Shown here: positions 8,670 to 16,551 of the stretch, in pieces | Numbering within the stretch: the stretch's first letter is position 1 | Layout: each line of letters begins with the position of its first letter | NCBI RefSeq assembly: GCF_029626265.1 | Contig: NZ_JARUBN010000001.1 | Span: forward strand, 3,968,001-4,032,000 | DNA length: 64,000 nt | From: Micromonospora sp. WMMD1102 | GTDB taxonomy: Bacteria; Actinomycetota; Actinomycetes; Mycobacteriales; Micromonosporaceae | Direction: 5' to 3' | The notes under the pieces: generated by a model | What the model was told of the DNA's origin: nothing | Databases searched by the model: none | The model's input: only the letters and a program-made list of their open reading frames with translations | Position numbers and translations under genes: made by a program

Positions 8670-9322
8670 CCACCGTGTTGATCGCCGACGACCAGCAGTT
8701 GCAGCGCATGGGGTTCAGGATGCTGCTCGACGGCACCCCCGAGATGACAGTGGTCGGCGAAGCCTCGGGCGGCGCCGACGCCGTGCGGATGGCGGAACAG
8801 ACCCGCCCTGACGTGGTGTTGATGGACGTCCGCATGCCCGGCATGGACGGCATCGAGGCCACCCGCCGGATCACCTCGGCTGGCTCGCGCACCCGCGTAC
8901 TGATGCTGACCACCTTCGACCTGGACGAATACGTCTACGCGGGACTGCGAGCCGGCGCGAGCGGCTTCCTACTCAAGGACGCCCGCCCCGAGGAGCTGAT
9001 CGCCGGCATCCGCGCCGTCGCGAGCGGCGATTCGGTGGTGGCTCCCAGCCTGACCCGCAAGCTGATGAACGCCTACCTCCAGGATCCGGCGCCGACCGCA
9101 CGTGCGGATCCCCGCCTGAGCAGCCTGAGCGAGCGAGAGCGAGAGGTCCTGGAGGCGATCGGCCAGGGCGCCACCAACACCGAGATCGCCGAACGTTTCA
9201 CCCTCACCGAATCCACGGTGAAGAAGCACGTCGGACGCGTCCTGGCCAAGATCGGCGCGCGGGACCGGATCCAGGCGGTCATCTTCGCGTACGACAACGG
9301 CCTGGTCCGACCACGCGCCTGA
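8666..9322 (+). CDS. response regulator, NarL/FixJ family
   Basis: A 218-residue regulator. The receiver domain has the acidic pair in IADDQQ, phospho-acceptor Asp54 in VLMDVRMPGMDG, and a Lys in LLKDARPEE. The C-terminal LuxR-type helix-turn-helix begins at LSEREREVLEAIGQGATNTEIAE and ends with the DNA-reading TESTVKKHVGRVLAKI. It is coupled to the kinase by ATGA overlap. The plausible target is the GGTACCA repeat region in front of the ABC ATPase gene, which would close a feedback loop. Confidence 0.94.
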   Translation: MTTVLIADDQQLQRMGFRMLLDGTPEMTVVGEASGGADAVRMAEQTRPDVVLMDVRMPGMDGIEATRRITSAGSRTRVLMLTTFDLDEYVYAGLRAGASGFLLKDARPEELIAGIRAVASGDSVVAPSLTRKLMNAYLQDPAPTARADPRLSSLSEREREVLEAIGQGATNTEIAERFTLTESTVKKHVGRVLAKIGARDRIQAVIFAYDNGLVRPRA

Positions 9323-9391
9323 GCAGCTGCCGCCACGACTACACGTCGTCCGCTTCGGGCAACGCGGAGGAGGCTGCCCGCGACCGCCTGC

Positions 9392-10228
9392 TCAGCGGAG
9401 GTGGCCGGCGAGGTTGCGCACCGCCTCGTCGAACGCCCCCTCGGCCTCGCAGGGGCTGTGTCCTCTGATCGGTGGCGGGAAGATGTCGCCGGCCGGAGCG
9501 GTGACGCCGCGTGGGTCGCGAATCCGCCGGTCCACCGTCCGCTTCCGGTCGGACGCGTCGGGTGCCTCGTCGGGTCGCCGCGCCGGGAAGACCCTGCCGC
9601 CGAGGGGGTCGGTGTCCCGCCACAGGTTCACCCACCGCCAGCCGATCCGGTCGGCGATCTCGTGGATCACGTCGTCGTTGACGTAGGCGGGAAAGAGCCG
9701 GGCGTACATCCGTCGAAGTGGCGAGCCGTGGGTCAGCAGGGCGATCCGGTCGGTGATCCGCGGCGGCAGCTGCAGCACGCTCGCGGCGAGCAGGACGGAA
9801 CCGTGGCTGTGCCCGGTGAGCACCACCGCGTTTCCTGAGTCGACGAGGTAGGTGATCCGGCAGGTCAGTTCGGGAACGGCCCGTTCGGCGTAGCACGGTG
9901 GCGCGAACGGGTGCGCGGCTCTGGGCCAGAAGGTGCCCAGGTCCCACAGCACGCCCACGTACCGCCGGAAGCCAGGGGTGCGGTGGGCGAAGATCCCGCC
10001 GACGATCAGACCCACGATGATGGCGGCGATCAGATAGCTGCCGAAGCCGATCGCGAAGTTGACGAAGCCGACCGGCAGCCCCACGTAGCGCTGGACCAGT
10101 TCGCTGGGAGACGTCGGCAGCAGGCCGAGCGCGACCGCCGCGATGCCGACTCCGGCGAGGCAGGCATAGAGCACCGCGAGCGGCACCAGAGTCTCGGTGA
10201 ACCGGGCACGGGCTATGGTCCTGCCCAC
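9392..10228 (-). CDS. C-terminal half of membrane-bound alpha/beta hydrolase (frameshift-separated)
   Basis: A 278-residue frame with three hydrophobic segments (about residues 12-35, 47-85), then a soluble part holding a nucleophile elbow GHSHGS and the motif WDLGTFWPRAAHPFAPPCY. This segment is the C-terminal half of a long actinomycete membrane protein of about 750 residues. The other half is the gene immediately upstream, in a different frame and overlapping by 16 nt. If codons are read back beyond the GTG used here, the sequence continues sensibly (…TPRLRQVGRTIARARF) until about 10250. The split is therefore best explained by a one-base indel, although independent translation from the GTG cannot be excluded. 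Confidence 0.7.
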   Translation of the reverse strand: MGRTIARARFTETLVPLAVLYACLAGVGIAAVALGLLPTSPSELVQRYVGLPVGFVNFAIGFGSYLIAAIIVGLIVGGIFAHRTPGFRRYVGVLWDLGTFWPRAAHPFAPPCYAERAVPELTCRITYLVDSGNAVVLTGHSHGSVLLAASVLQLPPRITDRIALLTHGSPLRRMYARLFPAYVNDDVIHEIADRIGWRWVNLWRDTDPLGGRVFPARRPDEAPDASDRKRTVDRRIRDPRGVTAPAGDIFPPPIRGHSPCEAEGAFDEAVRNLAGHLR

Positions 10229-11601
10229 CTGCCGCAGCCGGGGCGTGGCATCGGCGGCGCGTCCGGGAAGTCACGGGCGACGATCGACGACGCGGCACGG
10301 ATCCGTCCCGGTCGGGACGCCAGCGACACCAGGCCGGCGACGGCCAGCGTCACCAGCACCGCCAGCGAAAAGCCGAGGATGGCCCAGATGCAGGAACGCG
10401 GAGGGCTGGTGATCAGCGCCTCGGCGGTCGGCGCGCCCCGGTTCAGGACGTCGGACACCCGATAGGCGAGTTCGGCGGAGAACGTGAGCGCCAGACTGAT
10501 CGCGGCGACGGCGGTTGCCATGGCGCCGAACCCGTGCGAGCGTGCGACACCCGGCCGTCGGTCCCGGTGCCAGAACAGCACCACCCCGAGGACGGCCAGC
10601 AGCACCGCCTGGCCGATGAACAGCCAGACGACCGTCAGGTTGTAGCCGGGCAGCCCGTTCCGCTCCGGCCAGGAGGCCGAACTCGTCAGGAGGTGGATCA
10701 GGACCAGCACGGTCAGGCCGAGGGCGGTCGTGCGCAGCACGCCGACCAAGCGGTCGAGCTGCCGTTCCGTGGGCGCGGTCAGGGGTGGAGTGCAGAGCAG
10801 GATCGCGCACGCGATCAGCAGCAGCCCGGCAGCCACCGTCAGCACGACGGTGCCGATCGCGAGATTCTGTGCGGTCCGGGCGCCGAGCAGACTGAGGTCC
10901 AGCGTGGCAAAGGCCGCCGCGACGTGAATCGAGCGCAGTCGACCGACCAGCGGCTCGGTGTCCCACCGGCCGATCGCGGTGCGCCGGTGCGCCGGAAGGG
11001 GCTGGTCGGTCGCACGGAAGACGTGGAACGGGAGTGCCGGGCGGGCGCTGAGCGCCCACACCAGGCCGATGGCCGCCGCCGGCGCCAGCGCGAGCACCGC
11101 CAGGCGCACCCCGGCCGGACGTCCCCCGAGCCAGGAGAGCCAACTGCGTCCGGCCAGGCACACCGGCGAGGACATGCACCTCCACCCGATCACGTCCAGC
11201 GCGACCCCGACGAAGCTCAGCACGTACATCCCGGTCAGGGTGAGTGCCAACAACCGGCACAGGGCCTTGATCACTGGGTCGGGGCCGGCGCCGGCCGGAC
11301 GCATCCAGATGGCCAGGTTGATCAGCATGAAGGGCAGCAGGATCACCATCGACAACGTCCGCACAGCGGTGCCAGCAGGAAGATTGTTCCAGCGGTAGGC
11401 CTCCAGCGTCACTCCGTCCGCCTTGCCGCCCTCGTGGTTGTCCGGCCGCGGTCGGTAGAAGCCGCCCCTGTGGTCGCCCGCCACCTGCTGCACGTGCGGG
11501 CGATCCAGCAGGTCGTCCGGGCCGGTACCGGAGACCCCGTGCACCCGCAGCTCCACCACACCGTCGTCCCCGGCGCGCCCGCCCGCCTCTCGGTGATTCA
11601 T
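10213..11601 (-). CDS. N-terminal half of membrane-bound alpha/beta hydrolase (frameshift-separated)
   Basis: A 462-residue frame. It opens with VVELRVHGVSGTGPDDLLD, a segment that in the intact family forms the first strand and oxyanion turn of the hydrolase fold. It then runs through a partially hydrophilic strand and about eight membrane helices (residues ~80-440). The frame ends in a proline-rich nonsense tail (PPMPRPGCGRWAGP), right where the other half begins in another frame. The start is placed at ATG 11601 (MNHREAG); an in-frame ATG lies 18 codons upstream. Function unknown; the fold suggests a lipid- or ester-active enzyme at the membrane. Confidence 0.7.
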   Translation of the reverse strand: MNHREAGGRAGDDGVVELRVHGVSGTGPDDLLDRPHVQQVAGDHRGGFYRPRPDNHEGGKADGVTLEAYRWNNLPAGTAVRTLSMVILLPFMLINLAIWMRPAGAGPDPVIKALCRLLALTLTGMYVLSFVGVALDVIGWRCMSSPVCLAGRSWLSWLGGRPAGVRLAVLALAPAAAIGLVWALSARPALPFHVFRATDQPLPAHRRTAIGRWDTEPLVGRLRSIHVAAAFATLDLSLLGARTAQNLAIGTVVLTVAAGLLLIACAILLCTPPLTAPTERQLDRLVGVLRTTALGLTVLVLIHLLTSSASWPERNGLPGYNLTVVWLFIGQAVLLAVLGVVLFWHRDRRPGVARSHGFGAMATAVAAISLALTFSAELAYRVSDVLNRGAPTAEALITSPPRSCIWAILGFSLAVLVTLAVAGLVSLASRPGRIRAASSIVARDFPDAPPMPRPGCGRWAGP

Positions 11602-11828
11602 CCGGTACCGGCCCCCCGGCGTGTTACGTAGCCTGCTGCTCGCGGCCGCCGACACGCAGGGCCGGCCCAGCCTCGGCTGGCCACCCCGACCCGCTCGGCT
11701 TCGTCCGACGCCGCCCGTGTGGCGAGGTGGGCATACCCCACGAAGGGCGAAACAACCTCACTCTTCGCTCCCGATTTCGTCGTGGAGACCGAAGCCACCG
11801 CTGTCCTCGCCGGCCCGGTGACATCGAC

Positions 11829-11862
11829 GACACCACGTCACGGGCCCCTGTGCCGTGGTGTC
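11829..11862. promoter_or_regulatory. inverted repeat upstream of MerR gene
   Basis: The arms GACACCACG (11829-11837) and CGTGGTGTC (11854-11862) are perfect over 9 bp with a 16-nt spacer. It lies in the 329-bp divergent spacer between the membrane hydrolase and the MerR gene. It may be an operator or a transcript hairpin. Nothing else in this spacer looks coding. Confidence 0.35.
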
Positions 11863-11894
11863 CTTCGCGGCGTCTCGACGCCTGGGTAACCTGG

Positions 11895-11914
11895 ACCTCA
11901 CACAAGTGTGAGGT
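11895..11914. promoter_or_regulatory. MerR-type operator
   Basis: A perfect 20-bp palindrome made of ACCTCACAC, AA, GTGTGAGGT, ending 16 nt before the MerR start codon. MerR proteins bind dyads of this size placed in an overlong promoter spacer, and SoxR-like members use CCTCA/TGAGG half-sites very like these. The position fits autoregulation. Confidence 0.7.
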
Positions 11915-11930
11915 TCGACGGAAGGCAGGA

Positions 11931-12308
11931 ATGACCACCATTCGGATCGGTGAGCTCGCCGCCCGCACCGGGGTCAGCGTGCGATCCCTGCGCTACTACG
12001 AGGAGCAGGGCCTGCTCACCAGCCTGCGCAGCCCGAGCGGGCACCGCCGCTACTCCGAGGGCCAGGTCGAGCGGATCCTCCTCATCCAGCGGCTGTTCTC
12101 CGCCGGCCTGAGCAGCCGGACAATCGTCGATCTCCTGCCCTGCGTCGACGCCCCGAGTGCGGACGCCTCCGAGGCGGCGCTGGAGCGGATGCGTCAGGAG
12201 CGGCACCGGCTCGACGTGCACATCGAAGACCTGGTCAAGACCCGTGCGGTACTCGACGAACTGATCGCCGCCAACCGCGCCTACCGTAGCGAACTCGCCA
12301 GCGCGTGA
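11931..12308 (+). CDS. MerR-family transcriptional regulator
   Basis: A 125-residue regulator. The N-terminal winged helix carries the canonical IRIGELAARTGVSVRSLRYYEEQGLL motif and the HRRYSEGQVERI wing. A C-terminal coiled coil (residues ~80-118) mediates dimerisation. There is no Cys cluster, so it is not a mercury or redox sensor of the classical type and more likely responds to a small organic molecule. ATG 11931 has a GGAAGGCAGG ribosome site. The nearest likely targets are itself and the divergent membrane hydrolase. Confidence 0.93.
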   Translation: MTTIRIGELAARTGVSVRSLRYYEEQGLLTSLRSPSGHRRYSEGQVERILLIQRLFSAGLSSRTIVDLLPCVDAPSADASEAALERMRQERHRLDVHIEDLVKTRAVLDELIAANRAYRSELASA

Positions 12309-12400
12309 CCCGCGCCGCACTCGTCTCCGGCGGCCGACGCAACTATGCCGATCAGGTACCGTGCCGCCTCGTCCATGCACTCCGGGTATAGGTTCGCCGC

Positions 12401-12596
12401 ATGGATCTGGTCGCCGCCTGTCGAGCGTTCGTCGCCGTCAGCGGCCATGGCAGCTTCACCTCCGGCGCCGCCGCGGCGGGAATTCCCCAGTCGGTCGCCA
12501 GCCGCCGCATCGCCGCCCTGGAGGAGCACTTCGGGGCGCGGCGCCCGGAGCCTGCACGACCACCTGCGGACGGGCACCCTGCCCTGGTGGGGTTAG
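12401..12596 (+). pseudogene. LysR-family regulator remnant
   Basis: The first about 47 codons encode a clear LysR helix-turn-helix (MDLVAACRAFVAV, then SVASRRIAALEEHFGAR). After HFGAR the frame turns into low-complexity Pro/Ala/Arg sequence. A different frame from about 12548 gives RSLHDHLRTGTLPWWG and a stop at 12596, which looks like the tail of the same protein. Nearly the whole effector domain (about 230 residues) is missing. The simplest reading is an internal deletion that left both ends out of frame. A TATAGG box 8 nt before the ATG suggests the old promoter. Confidence 0.7.
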
Positions 12597-12610
12597 CCGA
12601 CCGGCACGCC

Positions 12611-12652
12611 GTCCCACCGGCGGCGGCCGAGGTCCCACCGGCGGCGGCCGAG
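12611..12652. repeat. 21-bp tandem duplication
   Basis: A 21-bp unit beginning GTCCCACCGG and ending GGCCGAG is present twice head to tail with no mismatch. It lies just after the LysR remnant, in sequence with no credible gene. It may be a slippage product near the deletion. Confidence 0.8.
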
Positions 12653-12725
12653 CGGCGACACCGCTCCGGTCAGTACCTTGTCAGCACGTGCGTGCATCCG
12701 GAACCCCCCGGTCCTCGGTCGCCCC

Positions 12726-13664
12726 TCACCACCCGGAGACCACGATCTCCGCCGCCCGGGCGATGAGGGCGTCGTCGTAGCTGGCGTCCTGTTCGTCGCG
12801 GCTGGACAGCACCGCGAGGACGATCGGCGCGCGGTCCGGTGGCCAGATCACCGCGATGTCGTTGCGGGTGCCGTATCCGCCGGCCCCGGTCTTGTCACCG
12901 ACGACCCAGCCCTCGGGAACGCCGGCGCGGATCAGCGCGGCGCCGGTGGTGTTGCCCCGCAGCCAGTTGTTGAGGATGTCGCGGTCCGCCGGGTCGAGGG
13001 CGTCGCCGACGGCGTACCGGCGCAGGTCTTCGGCGAGCGCCCGGGGTGTGCTGGTGTCCCGCCGGTCGCCGGGCCGGGCCTCGTTGAGTTCGGTCTCGTA
13101 GCGTGCGGCGTCCGTGACCCGGTCGCCGATCCCGCGCAGCTTTCTCTCGAACCGTTGCGGTCCGCCGAGATGGCGCAACAGCAGGTTGCCGGCGGTGTTG
13201 TCGCTGTGTCGGACCGCGGCGTCGGCGATGGCCCGCAGCGTCATGCCCTCCGCGACATGCCGCTCGGTGATCGGCGAGTAGGTCACCAGGTCGTCTGCCG
13301 AGTACCGCACCACCCGGTCCAGCTCGGCGTCCGTGGTCTCGTCGAGGACCTCGGCGGCGGCCAACGCCTTGTACGTCGAGGCGTAGCCGAACCTCTCGTC
13401 GGCCCGGTGACCCACGGTCCGGCCGGTGCCGGTGTCGATCGCGTAGATTCCCAGCCGCGCGTCGTACCTCTGCTCCAGCCGTCGGAACTCGCGGTCCCGG
13501 TCGGTGGCGGCGGACGTGGACGCGGTGGCCGTGGGCGTGGACGCGGTGGCCGTGGGCGTCATTCCGCGGTCGTGCGTCGGCTGCTCGGCGGCGTCAGCCG
13601 GGCCGCACGCGGCCAGGGACATCGCCGCCACCGCGGCCACCAGACGGTGTGTCGTAAGAACCAT
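12726..13664 (-). CDS. class A beta-lactamase (lipoprotein)
   Basis: A 312-residue serine beta-lactamase. All class A motifs are present: Ser96-Thr-Tyr-Lys99, Ser154-Asp-Asn156, Glu190-x-x-Leu-Asn194 and Lys258-Thr-Gly260. A lipobox ending at Cys20 (SLAAC) predicts anchoring to the outer face of the membrane. Between anchor and enzyme is a Thr/Pro/Ala linker containing two copies of TATASTP, encoded by a 21-bp tandem repeat near 13521-13560. I chose the second of two adjacent ATGs because AGGAG lies five nt before it. No regulator of the BlaR/BlaI type is adjacent. It is expected to hydrolyse penicillins; the spectrum is unknown. Confidence 0.93.
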   Translation of the reverse strand: MVLTTHRLVAAVAAMSLAACGPADAAEQPTHDRGMTPTATASTPTATASTSAATDRDREFRRLEQRYDARLGIYAIDTGTGRTVGHRADERFGYASTYKALAAAEVLDETTDAELDRVVRYSADDLVTYSPITERHVAEGMTLRAIADAAVRHSDNTAGNLLLRHLGGPQRFERKLRGIGDRVTDAARYETELNEARPGDRRDTSTPRALAEDLRRYAVGDALDPADRDILNNWLRGNTTGAALIRAGVPEGWVVGDKTGAGGYGTRNDIAVIWPPDRAPIVLAVLSSRDEQDASYDDALIARAAEIVVSGW

Positions 13665-13772
13665 CATCGCTCCTTGTCGATGCCGTGAGCCCGGCGCGAA
13701 CGACGCCGGTCGGGCAGGACTCGACTCTGGCGGGAATCCGCTATGCGGTCGAAGACCGAAGTGACGGCCTTC

Positions 13773-13787
13773 ATGCCGATCCGGCAT
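13773..13787. promoter_or_regulatory. 15-bp dyad upstream of beta-lactamase gene
   Basis: ATGCCG-ATC-CGGCAT is a perfect dyad about 110 bp upstream of the beta-lactamase start. It is a candidate operator. The rest of 13668-13990 shows no gene and no other clear signal. Confidence 0.3.
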
Positions 13788-13990
13788 CGCCTGACGCGGG
13801 TGGGTCGCGACGCGTGTGAGCCGGGCTACAGACGCTTTGCCCCTGACATCCGGTCTCCGGCACTGCGGGCCAACCCGAGGCGGCTACCAGGGCAGTTCGC
13901 CGAATTGTCGGTCAGGGTTCCGGTGGGGCCGTCCGGGCCGAGCGTGGCCAGCCGAACCACGGTCCTGGCGCTTTCCGCCACCGGTCGCCT

Positions 13991-14212
13991 ATGCCGAAGG
14001 CAGCGGCCCGGGAGGGCGACCTTCCGGACGGCGTCGACCCACGGGCGCTGGCTCGGTTCGTGATGGCACTCAGCGAGGGACACGCCGTGCACGCCGCGGC
14101 TGGCGCGACCCGTGCCGAACTGCAAGCCTCCGTGGACGTCGCCCTGCGAGCCGTCGCACTCCGCCCGTCACCGGCCGGGACCAGTGCGTTGCTCACCCCC
14201 GGTTCTCGGTGA
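13991..14212 (+). pseudogene. TetR-family regulator C-terminal fragment
   Basis: The 73-codon frame contains DPRALARFVMALSEGHAVHAAAGATRAELQASVDVALRAV. This is the characteristic last helix pair of a TetR-type ligand-binding domain. No DNA-binding domain precedes it in any frame, and the upstream 120 bp do not read as TetR sequence. It is therefore a 5'-deleted remnant, probably untranslated. It lies between the beta-lactamase and an intact TetR gene on the other strand. Confidence 0.6.
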
Positions 14213-14263
14213 CGGGCGGAACCCGTGCCCGTCGGGCGGACGTCCCGGCTGGCGGATGGCCGG

Positions 14264-14860
14264 TCAGGCGGGCCGGCGCGCGTCGTGCGTCGTGACGAGC
14301 CCGTCGACACCACGGAGAAAGGTTTCGCAGATCAGGACCGGGTCGAACAGGCAGCCGGCCGCCATGGCCCCGTCGCGCAGCATGACGAAGTGCTGTGCGG
14401 CGGCCTCGGCCTCGCTCTTGTGCACGCGGGCCAGCAGGGTGTGCATCGTGTCGTGGAACCACTGCCGGTGTGAGAGGACCAGTTGGCGTACGGGACTTTC
14501 CGGGTCCGGATATTCGGCCACGGCGTTCAGGAAGGCGCATCCGCGGAAGCCGGGCGACCGGATGCCCTCGGCGATCGACGCCGCGACGGCCCGGACGGTG
14601 TCACCCGCCGGGAGGTCGCCGGACACGGCCCCGTTGACCTGGGCGCGGATGGCCGCGTCGACGCCCTGTAGGTAGGTGAGGACGAGGTCCTCCTTGCTGG
14701 GGAAGTGCCGATAGAAGGTGGCCCGGGTGACCTCCGCCTCGGCGATGATCCGGTCGACGCCGACCGAGTGGATACCCTCCGCGTAGAAGATCCTGGACGC
14801 CGTGCTGAGCAGCCGGCGTCGTGCCTCCGAGGGCCGGGGTGCGGATTCGGTACGCGCCAT
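14264..14860 (-). CDS. TetR-family transcriptional regulator
   Basis: A 198-residue repressor. The N-terminal helix-turn-helix has the TetR pattern SEARRRLLSTASRIFYAEGIHSVGVDRIIAEAEVTRATFYRHFPSKEDL, split here by the usual spacing. The C-terminal domain contains SPGFRGCAFLNAVAEYPDP, a motif seen in repressors of small membrane or oxidoreductase genes. The ATG at 14860 is chosen because the helix-turn-helix starts about 14 residues in. It is divergent from a membrane-protein/flavoprotein unit. Copies of one palindromic motif flank both starts, making autoregulation and repression of the divergent unit likely. Confidence 0.93.
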   Translation of the reverse strand: MARTESAPRPSEARRRLLSTASRIFYAEGIHSVGVDRIIAEAEVTRATFYRHFPSKEDLVLTYLQGVDAAIRAQVNGAVSGDLPAGDTVRAVAASIAEGIRSPGFRGCAFLNAVAEYPDPESPVRQLVLSHRQWFHDTMHTLLARVHKSEAEAAAQHFVMLRDGAMAAGCLFDPVLICETFLRGVDGLVTTHDARRPA

Positions 14861-14876
14861 GGGGTCAGTATAGCGA

Positions 14877-14889
14877 TAGAACGTTCGGT
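14877..14889. promoter_or_regulatory. TetR operator copy 1
   Basis: TAGAACGTTCGGT lies 17 nt upstream of the TetR start codon. The same 13 bases recur at 15036 and the core GAACGTTC also at 15088. GAACGTTC is itself a palindrome, as expected for a TetR dimer site. Confidence 0.65.
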
Positions 14890-15035
14890 CCGGCACCGAG
14901 CCAGCACACGCCGTCCCAGACGGAGGATCCTCTCGGGCCAACGCCCGCGCAACCATGATCATATCTCGATCAGGGACGGCGAAATTCGGCCATTGGGCCG
15001 CAATGGGACACAAGTCGCCGGGCCAGCCCGAGAGG

Positions 15036-15048
15036 TAGAACGTTCGGT
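15036..15048. promoter_or_regulatory. TetR operator copy 2, abutting a TTGACA box
   Basis: An exact second copy of TAGAACGTTCGGT. A TTGACA hexamer follows at 15050-15055 and is a good -35 candidate for the rightward membrane-protein gene. Repressor binding here would block it. No -10 box is obvious at the right distance. Confidence 0.6.
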
Positions 15049-15087
15049 GTTGACAACGGGGAATGGAGTTGTCATCGTTGGATGCGA

Positions 15088-15103
15088 CAGAACGTTCGTT
15101 CTG
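15088..15103. promoter_or_regulatory. TetR operator copy 3, perfect 16-bp palindrome
   Basis: CAGAACGTTCGTTCTG is perfectly palindromic (CAGAACG-TT-CGTTCTG) and is the best of the three sites. It lies 68 nt upstream of the membrane-protein start, between the TTGACA box and the gene. Confidence 0.65.
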
Positions 15104-15171
15104 CACGAGTGGCGTTCCGGCCGCCGCGCCTCATCGTCGCGGCGGCTCCGGGAACCGACGAGAGGATGACC

Positions 15172-15726
15172 ATGACCACCGTTGCCGCCCCCGGCATCTC
15201 GACGACGGCGGCCGCCCTGCGGCGGCTGTACGTCGTACGCTTCGCGTTCGCCATCGTCTGGGCGGCCGTGATGTTCGCGATCGCCGACGAACTCGACCCC
15301 GTGGTTGCTGCCCTGTTCGTGCTCTATCCGCTCTTCGACGTGGCGGCCGCCGTTGTCGATGCCCGGGCGTCCCGCAGCACCGGTGCGCACCGCCTGCTCC
15401 AGCTGAACATCGCGGTCAGTTCGCTGGCCGCGGTCGGCCTGGCCCTGGCTGCCACGTCCGGCATTCCGGCGGTCCTACGGGTCTGGGGTGCCTGGGCGGT
15501 GGTGGCCGGAACGGTGCAGCTGATCGTGGCAGTCACCCGGCGCAGGATGGGTGGTCAATGGCCGATGATCTTCAGTGGTGGCCTGTCGGTGCTGGCCGGT
15601 GGGTCGTTCGTCGCGAGCGCCTCGGCAACCGACCCGGCGCTGACCAACGCGGTCGGTTACGCGATTCCCGGCGCGATCTTCTTCCTCGTCTCGGCCATCC
15701 GGCTCGGCCGCGCGACGAAGGGGTAG
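15172..15726 (+). CDS. DUF308-like small membrane protein
   Basis: A 184-residue protein with six hydrophobic segments covering almost the whole length. The pattern of repeated two-helix units resembles DUF308/HdeD-type membrane proteins. The start is ATG 15172 because AGAGG lies six nt upstream; an in-frame ATG at 15166 would touch that site. It is followed after four nt by the flavoprotein remnant and is controlled by the TetR operators upstream. Function unknown. Confidence 0.8.
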   Translation: MTTVAAPGISTTAAALRRLYVVRFAFAIVWAAVMFAIADELDPVVAALFVLYPLFDVAAAVVDARASRSTGAHRLLQLNIAVSSLAAVGLALAATSGIPAVLRVWGAWAVVAGTVQLIVAVTRRRMGGQWPMIFSGGLSVLAGGSFVASASATDPALTNAVGYAIPGAIFFLVSAIRLGRATKG

Positions 15727-15730
15727 TGAC

Positions 15731-16504
15731 GTGCCGGACACGACGTTCGACGTGGTCGTGATCGGTGCCGGGCCGGTCGGAGAGAACGTCGCCGACCGGG
15801 TCGTCCGGGGTGGTCTGACCGTTGCGATCGTGGAGCGGGAGCTGGTCGGTGGTGAGTGCTCGTACTGGGCGTGTTTGCCGATTAAGGCGTTGCTGCGCAG
15901 CGCGTCGGCGTTGCGGGCCGCCCGCCGGTTGCCCGGCGCCCGCGAGGCGGTCACCGGCGACCTCGATCCGGCAGCCGTGCTGCGGCGCCGGGACGCGATC
16001 GCCTCGGATTGGAAGGACGACGCGCAGTCGTCCTGGCTCGACTCGGCCGGAATCGCGCTGTTCCGTGGCCAGGGGCGGATCGATGCCGATCGGGTCGTCG
16101 AGGTGACCGGTGCCGGCGGTGTCGCGACGACGCTGACCGCGCGGCATGCGGTGGTCGTCGCGACCGGCAGCGGCGCGCTGGTTCCCGACATCAGCGGCCT
16201 GGCCGCGGCCCGGCCCTGGACCAGCAGGGAGGCCGCCGCCGCACCCGAGGTGCCGGCCCGGCTGGCGATCCTCGGCGGAGGCGTGGTGGCCACCGAGATG
16301 GCGACGGCGTACGCGAGTCTGGGATCCGTGGTCACCGTGCTGGCCCGGGACGGTGTGCTGCCGCTGGCCGAGCCGTTCGCCGGCGAACTGGTCAGCAGGT
16401 CGCTGCGCGAGTCCGGTGTCTCGGTGCGACCGGATGCCGAGGCGGTGTCGGTGACCCGGGACGGCCAGGGCAAGGTGCACCTCACGCTCGCCGACGGCGG
16501 GTAG
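15731..16504 (+). pseudogene. pyridine nucleotide-disulfide oxidoreductase, 3'-truncated
   Basis: The frame encodes about 257 residues of a dihydrolipoamide-dehydrogenase-like flavoprotein. It has the FAD motif VVIGAGPVGENVA, the redox-active disulfide in GGECSYWACLPIKALL and the NAD-binding motif AILGGGVVATEMA. Family members have about 460-480 residues. Here the frame stops at a TAG after LADGG. The next codons still read VEADEVLV, as in intact relatives (where an ATGR motif follows), and then similarity ends abruptly near 16535. So a nonsense change and a deletion removed half of the NAD domain and the whole dimerisation domain. It would not fold as an active enzyme. Confidence 0.8.
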
Positions 16505-16551
16505 GTCGAGGCCGACGAGGTACTGGTACCAGGCCCTGCCGTCCCAGAGAT

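Noticed and set aside
9319..9395. CTGAGCAG/CTGCTCAG inverted repeat between convergent genes as a terminator
   Set aside because: The arms are only 8 bp and about 60 nt apart, overlapping both gene ends; too weak to call.
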